In this document: one piece after another, positions 48,015 to 57,161 of the stretch
How positions within the stretch are numbered: the stretch's first letter is position 1
Layout of the letters: each line of letters begins with the position of its first letter
NCBI GenBank assembly: GCA_963692975.2
Contig: CAXMMR010000023.1
Coordinates: forward strand, 124,001-188,000
Reading direction: 5' to 3'
Origin: CAXMMR01 sp963692975
GTDB taxonomy: Bacteria; Pseudomonadota; Alphaproteobacteria; Acetobacterales; Acetobacteraceae
Length of the DNA stretch: 64,000 bases
Translations under genes and position numbers: made by a program
The notes under the pieces: model-generated
The model's input: only the letters and a program-made list of their open reading frames with translations
What the model was told of the DNA's origin: nothing
Databases searched by the model: none

Positions 48015-50312
48015 ATGACAGCCGATCACTATGCCGCTGAGGACGACCCGATGGACGACGCAACGCAGAACCCGGCGAACGGTGGCGTCTCGCCCAACGG
48101 GCACGCGACCATCGACCCGCCCGCCGAGCCGCAGCGCGCGACGGTGACGCTGGGCGGGCTGACCGTGGATGCCGGCCTGGCCGCCTTTCTGCGCGACGAG
48201 GCGATGCCCGGCACAGGGATGGCCGAGGCGCAATTCTGGCCCGGCTTCGCGCGCATCCTGAAGGAGCTCGCGCCGGGCAACCGGGCGCTGCTCGAGCGTC
48301 GTGACGACATCCAGCGGCAGCTCGATGCCTGGCACCTGGCGCGCCGCGGCCAGCCGCACGATGCGGCCGCCTACCAGGATTTCCTGCGCGAGATCGGCTA
48401 CCTGCTGGACGCGCCGGCGGCGGCCGTGCAGGTCGCGACCGCCAATGTCGACGACGAGATCGCCCGCATCGCCGGGCCGCAGCTCGTCGTGCCGATGAGC
48501 AACGCCCGCTACGCGCTCAACGCCGCCAATGCCCGCTGGGGCAGCCTGTACGATGCGCTCTACGGCACCGACGCGATCGACGAGGCGGGGGAGCTGGCGC
48601 GCGGCCGCGGCTACAACGCCGCCCGTGGCGCGGCCGTCGTCGCCCGCGCCCGGGCGTTCCTCGACAGCGCCGCCCCGCTCGCCGGCGCGAGCTGGGCGGC
48701 GGCGCAGGGCCTGTCCATCGTCGGCGGCGACCTGGTCGTGGCGGTGGATGGCGGCTCGGCCAAGCTCAAATACCGCTCCGAATATGTCGGCCATCGCGGC
48801 CCGATCGAGGCGCCCACCGCGGTGCTGCTGCACCATAACACGCTGCATGCCGAGGTGGTGATCGACCGTGACCATCCGATCGGCGGCACCGACCCGGCAG
48901 GCATCGCCGACGTGCTGGTCGAGGCGGCGATCAGCACGATCATGGATTGCGAGGACAGCGTCGCCGCGGTGGACGCGGCGGACAAGGTGGCGGTCTACCG
49001 CAACTGGCTCGGGCTGATGCGCGGCGACCTCGCCGCCGAGCTCGAGAAGGGCGGCCGGATGGTGACGCGCCGCCTGGCGCCGGACCGCGAGTACGAGGCG
49101 CGCGACGGCGGACCGCTGGTGCTGCCCGGCCGCAGCCTGATGCTGATCCGCAATGTCGGGCTGCACATGTACACGGACGCGGTGCGCGACGCCGATGGCC
49201 GCGAGATCCCCGAGGGGATCCTGGACGCGGCGGTGACGGCGCTGATCGCGCTGCACGACCTGCGTGGCCGAAGTGCGGTGAAGAACAGCCGGGCCGGCTC
49301 GGTCTACATCGTCAAGCCGAAGATGCACGGGCCCGACGAGGTCGGCTTCGCCAATGCGCTGTTCGGCCAAATCGAGGCGCTGCTCAGCCTGCCGCGCAAC
49401 ACGCTGAAGATGGGCATCATGGACGAGGAGCGGCGCACCAGCGCCAACCTCGCCCGCTGCATCGAGGCGGCGCGCGAGCGGGTGGTGTTCATCAACACCG
49501 GCTTTTTGGATCGCACCGGCGACGAGATGCACTCCTCGATGGAGGCCGGCGCGATGATCCGCAAGAACGAGATGAAGCATACCGCCTGGATCCGCGCCTA
49601 CGAGGACAGCAACGTCGACGTCGGGCTCGCCGCCGGGCTCGCCGGGCGGGGGCAGATCGGCAAGGGCATGTGGGCCGCGCCGGACCGGATGGCCGACATG
49701 CTGGTGCAGAAGATCGGCCATCCGATGGCGGGCGCCACCACCGCCTGGGTCCCCTCGCCCACCGCGGCGACGCTGCACGCGCTGCACTACCACCAGGTCG
49801 ACGCAAGCCACCGCCAGACGGAGATTGCCACCCGTGCGCCGGCCGAGCTCGACGCGCTGCTCACCATCCCAGTCGCCGAGGGTGCGAACTGGGCACCCGA
49901 CGATGTGCGCCAGGAGCTCGACAACAACGTCCAAGGCATCCTCGGCTACGTCGTGCGCTGGATCGACCAGGGTGTGGGGTGCTCCAAGGTGCCGGACATC
50001 CACGATGTCGGCCTGATGGAGGACCGCGCGACGCTGCGCATCTCCTCACAGCACATCGCCAACTGGCTGCACCACGGTGTCGTCAGCGAGGCGCAGGTGA
50101 TGGAGACTCTGCGCCGCATGGCAGCCGTCGTGGACCGGCAGAACGCCAACGATCCGGCCTATACGGCGATGGCGCCAGGCTTCGACGGGCCAGCCTTCCA
50201 GGCGGCGTGCGAGCTGATCTTCAAGGGGCGGGAGCAGCCGAACGGCTATACGGAGTTCGTGCTGCATCAGTGGCGGCGGGAGGCGAAGAGGAAGCAAGCG
50301 GTTCTTTTTTGA
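48015..50312 (+). CDS. glcB: Malate synthase G
   Basis: Condenses glyoxylate with acetyl-CoA to malate (glyoxylate shunt, glycolate use). 765 residues; isoform G is normally about 720-730, and the extra length is an N-terminal tail rich in Asn, Pro and Asp before VTLGGLTVDAGLAAFLRDEA. TIM-barrel core landmarks: PTAVLLHHNTLHAEVVIDR, ISTIMDCEDSVAAVDAADK, VYIVKPKMHGPDEVGFANAL, LKMGIMDEERRTSANL and the WIRAYEDSNVDVGLA region. The start could be ATG 48015 (MTADHY, after GAGG) or ATG 48051 (MDDATQN, after GAGGACG). The last residues, AKRKQAVLF, and the TGA are encoded by the left arm of an F2 element. No isocitrate lyase gene is in view. Confidence 0.95.
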   Translation: MTADHYAAEDDPMDDATQNPANGGVSPNGHATIDPPAEPQRATVTLGGLTVDAGLAAFLRDEAMPGTGMAEAQFWPGFARILKELAPGNRALLERRDDIQRQLDAWHLARRGQPHDAAAYQDFLREIGYLLDAPAAAVQVATANVDDEIARIAGPQLVVPMSNARYALNAANARWGSLYDALYGTDAIDEAGELARGRGYNAARGAAVVARARAFLDSAAPLAGASWAAAQGLSIVGGDLVVAVDGGSAKLKYRSEYVGHRGPIEAPTAVLLHHNTLHAEVVIDRDHPIGGTDPAGIADVLVEAAISTIMDCEDSVAAVDAADKVAVYRNWLGLMRGDLAAELEKGGRMVTRRLAPDREYEARDGGPLVLPGRSLMLIRNVGLHMYTDAVRDADGREIPEGILDAAVTALIALHDLRGRSAVKNSRAGSVYIVKPKMHGPDEVGFANALFGQIEALLSLPRNTLKMGIMDEERRTSANLARCIEAARERVVFINTGFLDRTGDEMHSSMEAGAMIRKNEMKHTAWIRAYEDSNVDVGLAAGLAGRGQIGKGMWAAPDRMADMLVQKIGHPMAGATTAWVPSPTAATLHALHYHQVDASHRQTEIATRAPAELDALLTIPVAEGANWAPDDVRQELDNNVQGILGYVVRWIDQGVGCSKVPDIHDVGLMEDRATLRISSQHIANWLHHGVVSEAQVMETLRRMAAVVDRQNANDPAYTAMAPGFDGPAFQAACELIFKGREQPNGYTEFVLHQWRREAKRKQAVLF

Positions 50313-50480
50313 AAAAAAGAACCAAAAAACTTTTACCCGTAAGAGGGGAGACCTGGCGAGGGCGAAGCCGAGCCGTCAAGCCATAAAGCGTATCAAAGAG
50401 CTTCGCCCCTAACAATTCGTAACCCTAACGAATGAAAGTTTTTTGCTTCTTTTTTTCAAAAAAGAAGCCCTTACTTTCTT
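50296..50480. repeat. F2 element, copy 4 (complete, long spacer)
   Basis: GGTTCTTTTTT/AAAAAAGAACC at about 50299-50322, CAAAAAACTTTT, a 110-bp spacer with further small palindromes (GGCGAGGGCGAAGCC, GGCTTCG-like), GAAAGTTTTTTG, CTTCTTTTTTT/AAAAAAGAAG. It lies between the convergent malate synthase and NrfD-like genes; stop codons of both fall within it. Confidence 0.85.
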
Positions 50481-51481
50481 AAGTTCCGAGGCTGCGAGAA
50501 CTTGAAACTGATGTCTGGCCGCAGGGCGGACTGATTGCCGGCTGCCATGAACGAGATACGAAGCACCAGACTGCCGGCGATCGTCAGCGCGGCGGCGATG
50601 CGGGAGAGTGGGCGGGAGCGGCCGCGGGTGAGCAGCAGCGAGGCGGCTTGCAGGGCGATCGGCGCGATCACGCCGGCGCCGGTGGCGCCGAGCGACTCGA
50701 TTATTCCGGGTGTGGTTTTGAGCGCTTCGCCGATGCCGCGGCGTTGGTAGACGGCGTGTGAGGCGATGGTGGCGCCGAGCTCCAGGGTGAGTGCGGCGAG
50801 GGTGATCTCGTCGAGGCGGCGGCGATTGATGGCGCCACGCTCGCCGATCGACAGCATGGCGGCACCCGAGGCGACGGAGGACGAGGCGAAGCGCATGGCG
50901 AGTGCGCGGGGTGCGGCGGCCCAGAGCGGCGTGGAGGTCGCGGCGAGCAGGGCGGCGGTGTAGGTGCCGATGCCGGCGCCGGTCGCGGCCAGCGGCACCG
51001 AGGCGATGCCGTTGGCTCGACGCAGCCAGCCGGCGCGGGCCCAGGCGAAGCGGTCGGAGGCGAATTGCAGCGCCGCGACGGGAACGGCCAAGGCGCTGAA
51101 GGCTGAAAAGATGTAGGTGCCGATCGACATCGGCGAGGTCGGCTTGAAGATGCGCAGCATCATGTAGAAGCGCTTGGGCGTGTGCAGGTCCCAGATCAGC
51201 ATCGCGCCGCCGACGAACGGCGCCAGCAGCGACAGGTATCGCGCGCGGCGGACCAGGCCGTCGCGGTGCGGCGTCTTCGTCAGCTCCGCGGCGCCGGCGA
51301 GCAGCGAGGCGCCGCCGCAGATGCCGGCGAGGAAGATGTAGCCACCGACGACATAGTTGTTGAACGGCGCCGGCTTGAGCTGCTGGCGGCCGTAATAGGT
51401 CGAGCCGTTCCAGTCCTCGCCCGGGCCGACGGCCTGCGGGGTCTCGCCGTGGCCGGCGGCGCGCGGCGGCAGGGCGTTCAT
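50471..51481 (-). CDS. NrfD/PsrC-like membrane subunit of formate dehydrogenase
   Basis: 336-residue polytopic membrane protein of the NrfD/PsrC/DmsC superfamily that exchanges electrons with the quinone pool. N-terminal NGSTYYGRQQLKPAPFNNYV then VVGGYIFLAGICGGASLLAG, LIWDLHTPKRFYMMLRIFKP (typical PsrC motif) and TPLWAAAPRALAMRFASSSV. About eight TM helices. In this locus it replaces the cytochrome b (FdnI/FdoI) gamma subunit usual for membrane formate dehydrogenases. The ATG at 51481 overlaps the beta-subunit stop (51478-51480). Its stop is at the edge of an F2 element. Confidence 0.88.
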   Translation of the reverse strand: MNALPPRAAGHGETPQAVGPGEDWNGSTYYGRQQLKPAPFNNYVVGGYIFLAGICGGASLLAGAAELTKTPHRDGLVRRARYLSLLAPFVGGAMLIWDLHTPKRFYMMLRIFKPTSPMSIGTYIFSAFSALAVPVAALQFASDRFAWARAGWLRRANGIASVPLAATGAGIGTYTAALLAATSTPLWAAAPRALAMRFASSSVASGAAMLSIGERGAINRRRLDEITLAALTLELGATIASHAVYQRRGIGEALKTTPGIIESLGATGAGVIAPIALQAASLLLTRGRSRPLSRIAAALTIAGSLVLRISFMAAGNQSALRPDISFKFSQPRNLRK

Positions 51482-52458
51482 CGCTTGCCTCCGCCGGCGA
51501 AAATGGCAAGGGCGGTGATGGCCAGGCCGGCCATTGTCGCGACGCCGGAGAGCAGCGCGGGACGCACCCGGCGCGAGGCGCGGGTCGGTGCGGCCGGCAG
51601 GTTGTAGACCTCCGGGCGGGCGGTCAGCAGGAAGAAGGCATTCAGGTGGCCGAGGTCGCCGGTCGCACCCGGCGCGTCCGGCACGCCGTAGAGATAGGCG
51701 TCGCTGACGCCGAGGCCGTGCAGCGTCTTGACACGCTCGCGGGCGCGCTCCTGCAGCACCGAGACCTCCTCGAACTGGATGCTCTCCGTCGGGCAGGCCT
51801 TGGCGCAGGCCGGCTCGAGGCCACCCTTCAGCCGGTCGTAGCAGAGCGTGCATTTATGCGCCTTGCCGTCCTGGTGGCTCACGTCGACGACGCCGAACGG
51901 GCAGGCCGGCACGCAGTAGCCGCAGCCGTTGCAGATGTCCTGCTGCACCACGACGGTGTCGAACTCGGTGCGGAACAGGGCGCCCGTCGGGCAGGCCTCG
52001 AGGCAGGGCGCGTTGTGGCAGTGCTTGCAGACGTCGCTCATCATCAGCCAGCCAGACTGATACGGCTGCTGATTGTTGTCGCGCACGCCGCCGCCGCCGC
52101 CAGTGCCGCCGCCATGCACGGCGCCAAGCGAGCCGGTCTCGATGCCCCCGGCGGAGCCGGTCTCGATACCCCCGGCGGAGCCGGTCTCGATAAACGCGAC
52201 ATGGCGCCAGGTGTTGGCCGAGAGCAGGCCGGTATTGTCGTAGCTCTGGCCGGTCAGCCCGACGCTGTCGGCCGGCAGGTTGTTCCACTCCTTGCAGGCG
52301 ACCTCGCAGGCCTTGCAGCCGATGCACAGCGTGGTGTCGGTGAAGAAGCCGTAGCTGCGGCCGGGCTCGATGATGACGCCGCCGGTGAGCTCGCTCTCGT
52401 TGGGGATCAGGCGGTCGAAGGTCGAGGCCGTGTAGTCGAGCGCGCGAGGGTGCACCAT
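51478..52458 (-). CDS. Formate dehydrogenase beta subunit (4Fe-4S electron-transfer protein)
   Basis: 326-residue iron-sulfur protein of the FdnH/FdoH type, relaying electrons from the catalytic subunit to the membrane subunit. Cys groups for four [4Fe-4S] clusters: CIGCKACEVACKEW, CKHCHNAPCLEACPTG, CNGCGYCVPACPFG and CTLCYDRLKGGLEPACAKAC. A C-terminal helix (LLSGVATMAGLAITALAIFA) probably anchors it. Oddity: residues 90-124 between the first two clusters carry three copies of an eight-residue unit (IETGSAGG) and a Gly-rich stretch, encoded by 24-bp tandem repeats at 52132-52193. It is co-directional with a 90-residue gene upstream and NrfD downstream; the alpha gene is divergent. Confidence 0.92.
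   Translation of the reverse strand: MVHPRALDYTASTFDRLIPNESELTGGVIIEPGRSYGFFTDTTLCIGCKACEVACKEWNNLPADSVGLTGQSYDNTGLLSANTWRHVAFIETGSAGGIETGSAGGIETGSLGAVHGGGTGGGGGVRDNNQQPYQSGWLMMSDVCKHCHNAPCLEACPTGALFRTEFDTVVVQQDICNGCGYCVPACPFGVVDVSHQDGKAHKCTLCYDRLKGGLEPACAKACPTESIQFEEVSVLQERARERVKTLHGLGVSDAYLYGVPDAPGATGDLGHLNAFFLLTARPEVYNLPAAPTRASRRVRPALLSGVATMAGLAITALAIFAGGGKR
52132..52193. repeat. 24-bp in-frame tandem repeat inside the FDH beta gene
   Basis: Two and a half copies of a 24-bp unit (core GCCGGTCTCGATACCCCCGG on the + strand) encode IETGSAGG-IETGSAGG-IETGS. Length is a multiple of three, so the frame is kept. Looks like recent slippage-type expansion. Confidence 0.85.
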
Positions 52459-52464
52459 CGCGCG

Positions 52465-52737
52465 TCAGCCCTCCAGCACGCGGATCGAGCGGGCGATGAG
52501 GCTGATCACCTCGCCGGTCTTCTGGTAGGCAAGCCGCACGCGGGCGCCGCTGTGCACCAGGCCGACCAGCTGGTCCGGCTCCATCGCCGCTCGCGGCGAC
52601 AGCACCGCCTGGTGCGAGATGCCGAAGCTGTCGGTGATCTGGAAGCGGCTTTCCTGCGCCAGGGTGATGACGCCGTCGAGACTCTGCACGTGCGCACTCC
52701 GCGGCCGTTCGTTCACGGCGAGGTGCAGCTTTCCCAT
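52465..52737 (-). CDS. Small conserved-looking protein of the formate dehydrogenase locus
   Basis: 90-residue unrecognised soluble protein starting MGKLHLAVNERPRSAHVQSL. It has alternating strand-like segments (VITLAQESRFQITDSF, GISHQAVLSPRA, LVGLVHSGARVRLAYQ, VISLIARSIRVLEG), no cysteines, no TM helix and no signal peptide. It is the first gene of the minus-strand unit: its stop is 4 nt before the beta-subunit start, so they are co-transcribed. By position it may help FDH assembly or regulation; that is inference, and it resembles none of FdhD, FdhE or the FDH delta subunits. Confidence 0.6.
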   Translation of the reverse strand: MGKLHLAVNERPRSAHVQSLDGVITLAQESRFQITDSFGISHQAVLSPRAAMEPDQLVGLVHSGARVRLAYQKTGEVISLIARSIRVLEG

Positions 52738-52811
52738 GCAGCGCCGGCCTTGCCAACATGGGCGGTGATGTCTTTGTAGTGTGCAACGGGTTGGACGGGG
52801 TTTGCGGCACC

Positions 52812-55800
52812 ATGGCGAAGCGGCCGGCGGGACGTAAGATGAGGCGGACGGTCGGCCAGCGGGCGGCGCGGTTCCTCGCCGACTGGTCGCTGCCGCGCCA
52901 ACTCGTCGGCGGCGATCCGAAGCGGGAGGCAGCGAAGAGCACTAGCTCGGCGGCGCTGCGGCCGCGCCTGGAGCTGGCGGACACCGTCGGCACCAGCATC
53001 TGCCCGTTCTGCGCCGTAGGCTGCAGCCAGCTCGTCTACTCGAAGAACGGTCATCCCATCCATATCGAGGGCGACCCGCGCTCGCCGATCAATCAGGGAA
53101 CGCTGTGTCCGAAGGGCGGCAGCGTGCTTGGCCTGCTGCTCAGCCCCGAGCGCGTGACGACGGTGAAATATCGCGCACCGTTCGCGGCCAATTGGGAGGA
53201 TCGTCCGCTTGAATGGGCGATGGACCGCATCGCGACGCTCACCAAGCAGACCCGCGACGAGACCTTCGTGACCAAGCTGCCGAGCGGCGAGACCGTCAAC
53301 CACACGGTCGGCATCGGCTCGCTGGGCGGCGCGACGATGGACAACGAAGAGAATTACCTGATCAAGAAGCTGTTCAGCGGAGGGTTGGGAATCGTCAACG
53401 TCGAGAACCAAGCCCGCATCTGACACTCCTCTTCGGTGCCCAGTTTGGGCGCCACGTTCGGCCGAGGCGCCGCCACCATGGCGCTCTGGGACCTCGCCAA
53501 TAGCGACGTGATCGTCGTGATGGGGTCCAACATGGCCGAGAACCATCCGATCGGCTTCCGCTTCGTCATGCAGGCGAAGGCGCGCGGCGCGACGCTGATC
53601 CATATCGATCCGCGCTTCACCCGCACCTCGGCGATGGCCGACATCCACGCGCCGGTGCGCTCGGGCTCGGACATCGCCTTTCTCGGCGGGCTGATCCACT
53701 ACGTGCTCGAGCACGATTTGTGGTTTCGCGACTACGCGCTCGCCTACACCAACATCGCCAAGATCATCACCGACGAGTACGTCGATGCTGAAGACGGCGA
53801 CGGGCTGTTCTCCGGCTTCGATCCGGCGAATGGCAGCTACAAGACCGATAGCTGGCAGTACAAGGACCACATCGCCGCCTCGCCCGGGGAAGAGCACAAG
53901 CCCAACACCGAGGCCGACCCCGCGGATGGTCTGGCGGCGATGCGGGACAGCCCACCCCCGTCCGACCTGACGCTCGCCGACCCCAACTGCGTCTACCAGA
54001 TCATGCGCCGCCACTACGCGCGCTACACGCCAGACATGGTGGAGAGCGTCACGGCTGTCCGCGCGAGACTTTCCTGAAAATCGCCGAGGCGGTCGCGCGC
54101 AACTCCGGCCGCGAAAAGACCGGCGCGTTCTGCTATGCCGTCGGCTGGACGCATCACACCGTCGGCGTGCAGATCATCCGCGCCTGCTCGATCCTGCAGG
54201 GATTGCTCGGCAACATGGGCCGGCCGGGCGGCGGCATCATGGCGCTGCGCGGCCACTGCTCGATCCAGGGCAGCACCGACATCCCGACGCTCTACAACAT
54301 GCTGCCGACCTACCTGCCGCAGCCGAACGTCTTCCTCGGCCAGCACGATGTCGACGCCTACCTGAAGATGGAGACGGTGCCGACCGGCTGGTGGCACAAC
54401 TTCCCGAAATACTTCGTCAGCCTGATGAAGGCCTGGTACGGCGAGGCGGCGACGAAGGAGACCGGCTGGGCGTTCGACAACCTGCCCAAGCTCACCGGCG
54501 ACCTGTCGCAGCAGCCGATGACGATGGCGATGGCCGACGGCGTCGTGCGCGGCCAGTTCATCTTCGGCCAGAACCCCGTCGTCGGCGCCGTCAACTCAGA
54601 CCTCGTCAGCCGCGGCCTCGCCAAGCTCGACTGGCTGGTGGTGCGCGACATGGCGATGATCGAGACGGCGAGCTTTTGGCAGAAGGGCCGGCTCGTGCAG
54701 TCCGGCGAGATCAGCCCCGAGACCTGTCCGACCGAGATCTTCCTGATCCCGTCTGCGATCTCGGCGGAGAAGGAAGGCTCGGTCACCAACACCTCGCGGC
54801 TCGTGCAATGGCACGACAAGACCTGCGACGCGCCTGGCGACAGCCGCTCCGACCTGTGGTTCGTCTACCATCTCGGCCGGCGCCTCAAGGCGATGTACGC
54901 CGGCAGCACCCTGCCCCGCGACCGCGCCCTGCGCGAGCTGACCTGGGATTACCCGGTGAGCGGCGCCGCGCAGGAGCCCTCGGCGGCGGCGGTGCTGGCC
55001 GAGATCAACGGCCGCCACCTTGATGACGGGCGCTTAGTGGAGAAATACCAGGACCTGAAGGACGACGGCAGCACCTCCTGCGGCGGCTGGGTCTATTGCG
55101 GCATCATGCCGGCGGAGGGCCACAACCAGGCGCGCTCGCGGCGCCCGGACGGGCCGGACGGCCCGGGCAGCCATCTCGGCTGGGCCTTCGCCTGGCCGTC
55201 CAACCGGCGCACCCTCTATAATCGCGCCTCCGCAGCACCCGACGGACAGCCCTGGTCGGAGCGCAAGAAGATGGTCTGGTGGGACGAGGGGCAAGGCAAA
55301 TGGACCGGCACCGACGTGCCGGACTTCCTGCCCGACCGGCGCCCGGACTTCGTGCCCGACTGGTCCAAGCACCCGTCCGGAATGGACGCTCATTCCGGAC
55401 ACGATCCGTTCATCATGCTGGCGGACGGCCAGGCGGCGCTGTTCACGCCGAACGGCATTAAGGACGGCCCACTGCCGACCCATTACGAGCCGATGGAAAG
55501 CCCGGTGCACAACCAGCTCTACGCGCAGGAGGCGAACCCTGCCGCCAAGCGCTGGGTTCGGCCGGACAACGAGTATCATGACGCGGCGGACCCGGCCTAT
55601 CCTTACGTCCTGACCACCTACCGGCTGACCGAGCTGCAATGCGGCGGCATCAGCTCGCGCATCACGCCGCACACCGCCGAGCTGCAGCCGGAGGCGTTCG
55701 TCGAGATCCCGCCCGAGCTCGCCAAGATGCTGGGCATCGAGCATCTCGGCTGGACCACGCTGACGACCAAGCGCGGCAGCATCGAGGTCCGCGTGATGGT

Positions 55801-56053
55801 GACCGAACGGGTGCGGCCGTTCGTGATCAACGGCAAAACGGTCTACCAGATCGGCATGCCTTGGGTGTTCGGCTGGGAAGGCATTTCGAACGGCGACATC
55901 GCCAACGTCCTGCTCGCCATCGTCGGCGATCCGGAGACGTCGATCCATGCGACCAAGGCGCTCACCTGCAACCTGCGCCCCGGGCGGCTGCGCACCGGCA
56001 ACAACGAGAACAGCCCGACGGCGTCGCTGAAATCGGCCGATGCGGCAGAGTGA
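52812..56053 (+). CDS. Formate dehydrogenase alpha subunit, selenocysteine-containing, with a one-base frameshift
   Basis: Catalytic Mo/W-bis-MGD subunit oxidising formate to CO2. Start ATG 52812 (MAKRPAGRKMRR). N-terminal [4Fe-4S] site: C64, C67, C71, C99. The frame reads GIVNVENQARI, then TGA at 53421-53423, then HSSSVPSLGATFGRGAATMA: exactly the active-site pattern RI-U-H of selenocysteine formate dehydrogenases, so residue 204 is Sec. A hairpin follows 11 nt later. A separate defect exists at 54052-54054: conserved sequence moves one base (VESVTAVRARLS-stop against the expected VESVTGCPRETFL), consistent with loss of one G; the rest runs in another frame to 56053. No Tat signal is visible, unlike FdnG. 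It is divergent from the beta/NrfD unit. Total about 1080 residues if the frameshift is repaired. Confidence 0.88.
53421..53453 (+). promoter_or_regulatory. Selenocysteine UGA codon and bacterial SECIS-like hairpin
   Basis: TGA at 53421-53423. After 11 nt, GGTGCCC (53435-53441) and GGGCGCC (53447-53453) form a 7-bp stem (one G-U pair) closed by the loop AGTTT, which contains a GU as SelB-binding loops do. Distance and size fit bacterial SECIS elements inside the coding region. Confidence 0.8.
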
Positions 56054-56363
56054 CACCGCGCCCGAGGCGGTGCGCGCCAGCGGCCGACACGCTCTCGCCG
56101 CCTTCGACGAGGCGCTGGGCCACGCGCCGCACAAGGACGGCGCCGCGCTGTCGGAAACCAGCCGGTGCCTGTCGCACCTGCGCGATGCGCTGATCGCGTG
56201 TCAGCGTGAGTCCGGGGCCACCGACGGGTCGGCCGCACGCCTCGAAGCGGTCAACGGCGTGATGAGCCTGTGCCTTGCCGCGCACTTTCCGCTTGGCGAC
56301 ATTCCATGGGGCAGCATACGGCAGGGCCGGGACGCGCTCGCCGCCGTCGTCGATGCACTTTAG
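56040..56363 (+). CDS. Small hypothetical protein downstream of the FDH alpha gene
   Basis: 107-residue unrecognised protein, mostly helical (SETSRCLSHLRDALIACQRE, LEAVNGVMSLCLAAHFPLG) with a C-terminal WGSIRQGRDALAAVV. It has no TM helix. The ATG at 56040 lies inside the last codons of the alpha gene (14-nt overlap), so it is translationally coupled and belongs to the FDH locus. An F1 element follows at 56370. No recognised FDH accessory family (FdhD, FdhE, delta subunit) matches; the role is unknown. Confidence 0.6.
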   Translation: MRQSDTAPEAVRASGRHALAAFDEALGHAPHKDGAALSETSRCLSHLRDALIACQRESGATDGSAARLEAVNGVMSLCLAAHFPLGDIPWGSIRQGRDALAAVVDAL

Positions 56364-56369
56364 CGGACG

Positions 56370-56606
56370 CGGAAGGCCAGGGGCTTTGCCCCTGGACCCC
56401 ATTAAAGGCGGAGCCTTTAAAATCCATTCTTGTTCGTGACACCGAGCGAAGTCCGTGCCCAACCTATCGGTTTGGCTGGCTTCGCCGAAAAGACGAACAG
56501 CTGAGCCTGTAAAGGGATTTGGGGGTCTGGGGCCTCAAGCCCCTTCGTGCGAATGCACGCTGGCGCGTGACGGTGTCCAGAGGCAGAGCCTTTGGCCTTT
56601 CCTTGC
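56370..56606. repeat. F1 element, copy 8
   Basis: Complete: CCAGGGGC/GCCCCTGG, AAAGGC/GCCTTT, middle with GGCTTCGCC, TGGGGCCTCAAGCCCC, an extra 20 bp, and CCAGAGGC/GCCTTTGG. It lies between the convergent small FDH-linked gene and tspO. Confidence 0.82.
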
Positions 56607-57097
56607 TAGTTACGGCGCCAGACCTCTTCCTGCAGCAGGGTAGCGAACACGACCCAGCCGAGCAGCGGCAGGTCGGCGAGCGCCGCCTTGCGGTCCACCA
56701 GCGTGGCGGTGGTGACGGCGGCTGCGGATGTCGCGACCATGCCGGCGGTGACGCCGAGCGCCTCGCCTAATCGCTTGCGGCCGAACAGCACCCACGAGAA
56801 GCCGGCGACGCCGAGCAGGTTCAGCGACCAGGCGCCGAGCGCCAGCGTGCGGGCGTTTGAGGGGCGGGCCACCATCAGACGGAAGCCCGAGTAGCCGAGC
56901 AGGGCGTCGAGCCCGGTCCAGGCGATGCCGAACACCGGGCCGGGCGGCGTGAAGGACGGCTTGCGGAGCGCGGCATACCAGGCGGCGGTGCGCGGATGGT
57001 CGGGCGTGGGGCTGTAGCGTTTGCCGCAGAGCTGGGCGGCGACGACCGCCGTCGTCGCAATGCCGGCTGCCGTTGTTCGCGTCACACTGTTGCGCAT
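56606..57097 (-). CDS. TspO/MBR family tryptophan-rich sensory protein
   Basis: 163-residue membrane protein with five TM helices of the TspO/MBR family, binding porphyrins or cholesterol-like ligands. The family motifs are visible: WYAALRKPSFTPPGPVFGIA, WTGLDALLGYSGFRLMVARP and SWVLFGRKRLGEALG. The N terminus (MRNSVTRTTAAGIATT) is a first helix or membrane anchor. Starts at ATG 57097, not further upstream where the frame is antisense. Compared with classic TspO it has fewer Trp residues in TM2-3. A role in tetrapyrrole or stress signalling is family knowledge only. Confidence 0.87.
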   Translation of the reverse strand: MRNSVTRTTAAGIATTAVVAAQLCGKRYSPTPDHPRTAAWYAALRKPSFTPPGPVFGIAWTGLDALLGYSGFRLMVARPSNARTLALGAWSLNLLGVAGFSWVLFGRKRLGEALGVTAGMVATSAAAVTTATLVDRKAALADLPLLGWVVFATLLQEEVWRRN

Positions 57098-57161
57098 TGT
57101 CACCTGCCTCCTCGTCATGCTCGATATGCAAGCCGCAACGCGTGCGTAATACTGACGGTGC

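Noticed and set aside
53421..53423. TGA in the formate dehydrogenase gene read as an ordinary stop
   Set aside because: Homology continues in the same frame immediately after it with the invariant Sec-His active-site context and a hairpin follows.
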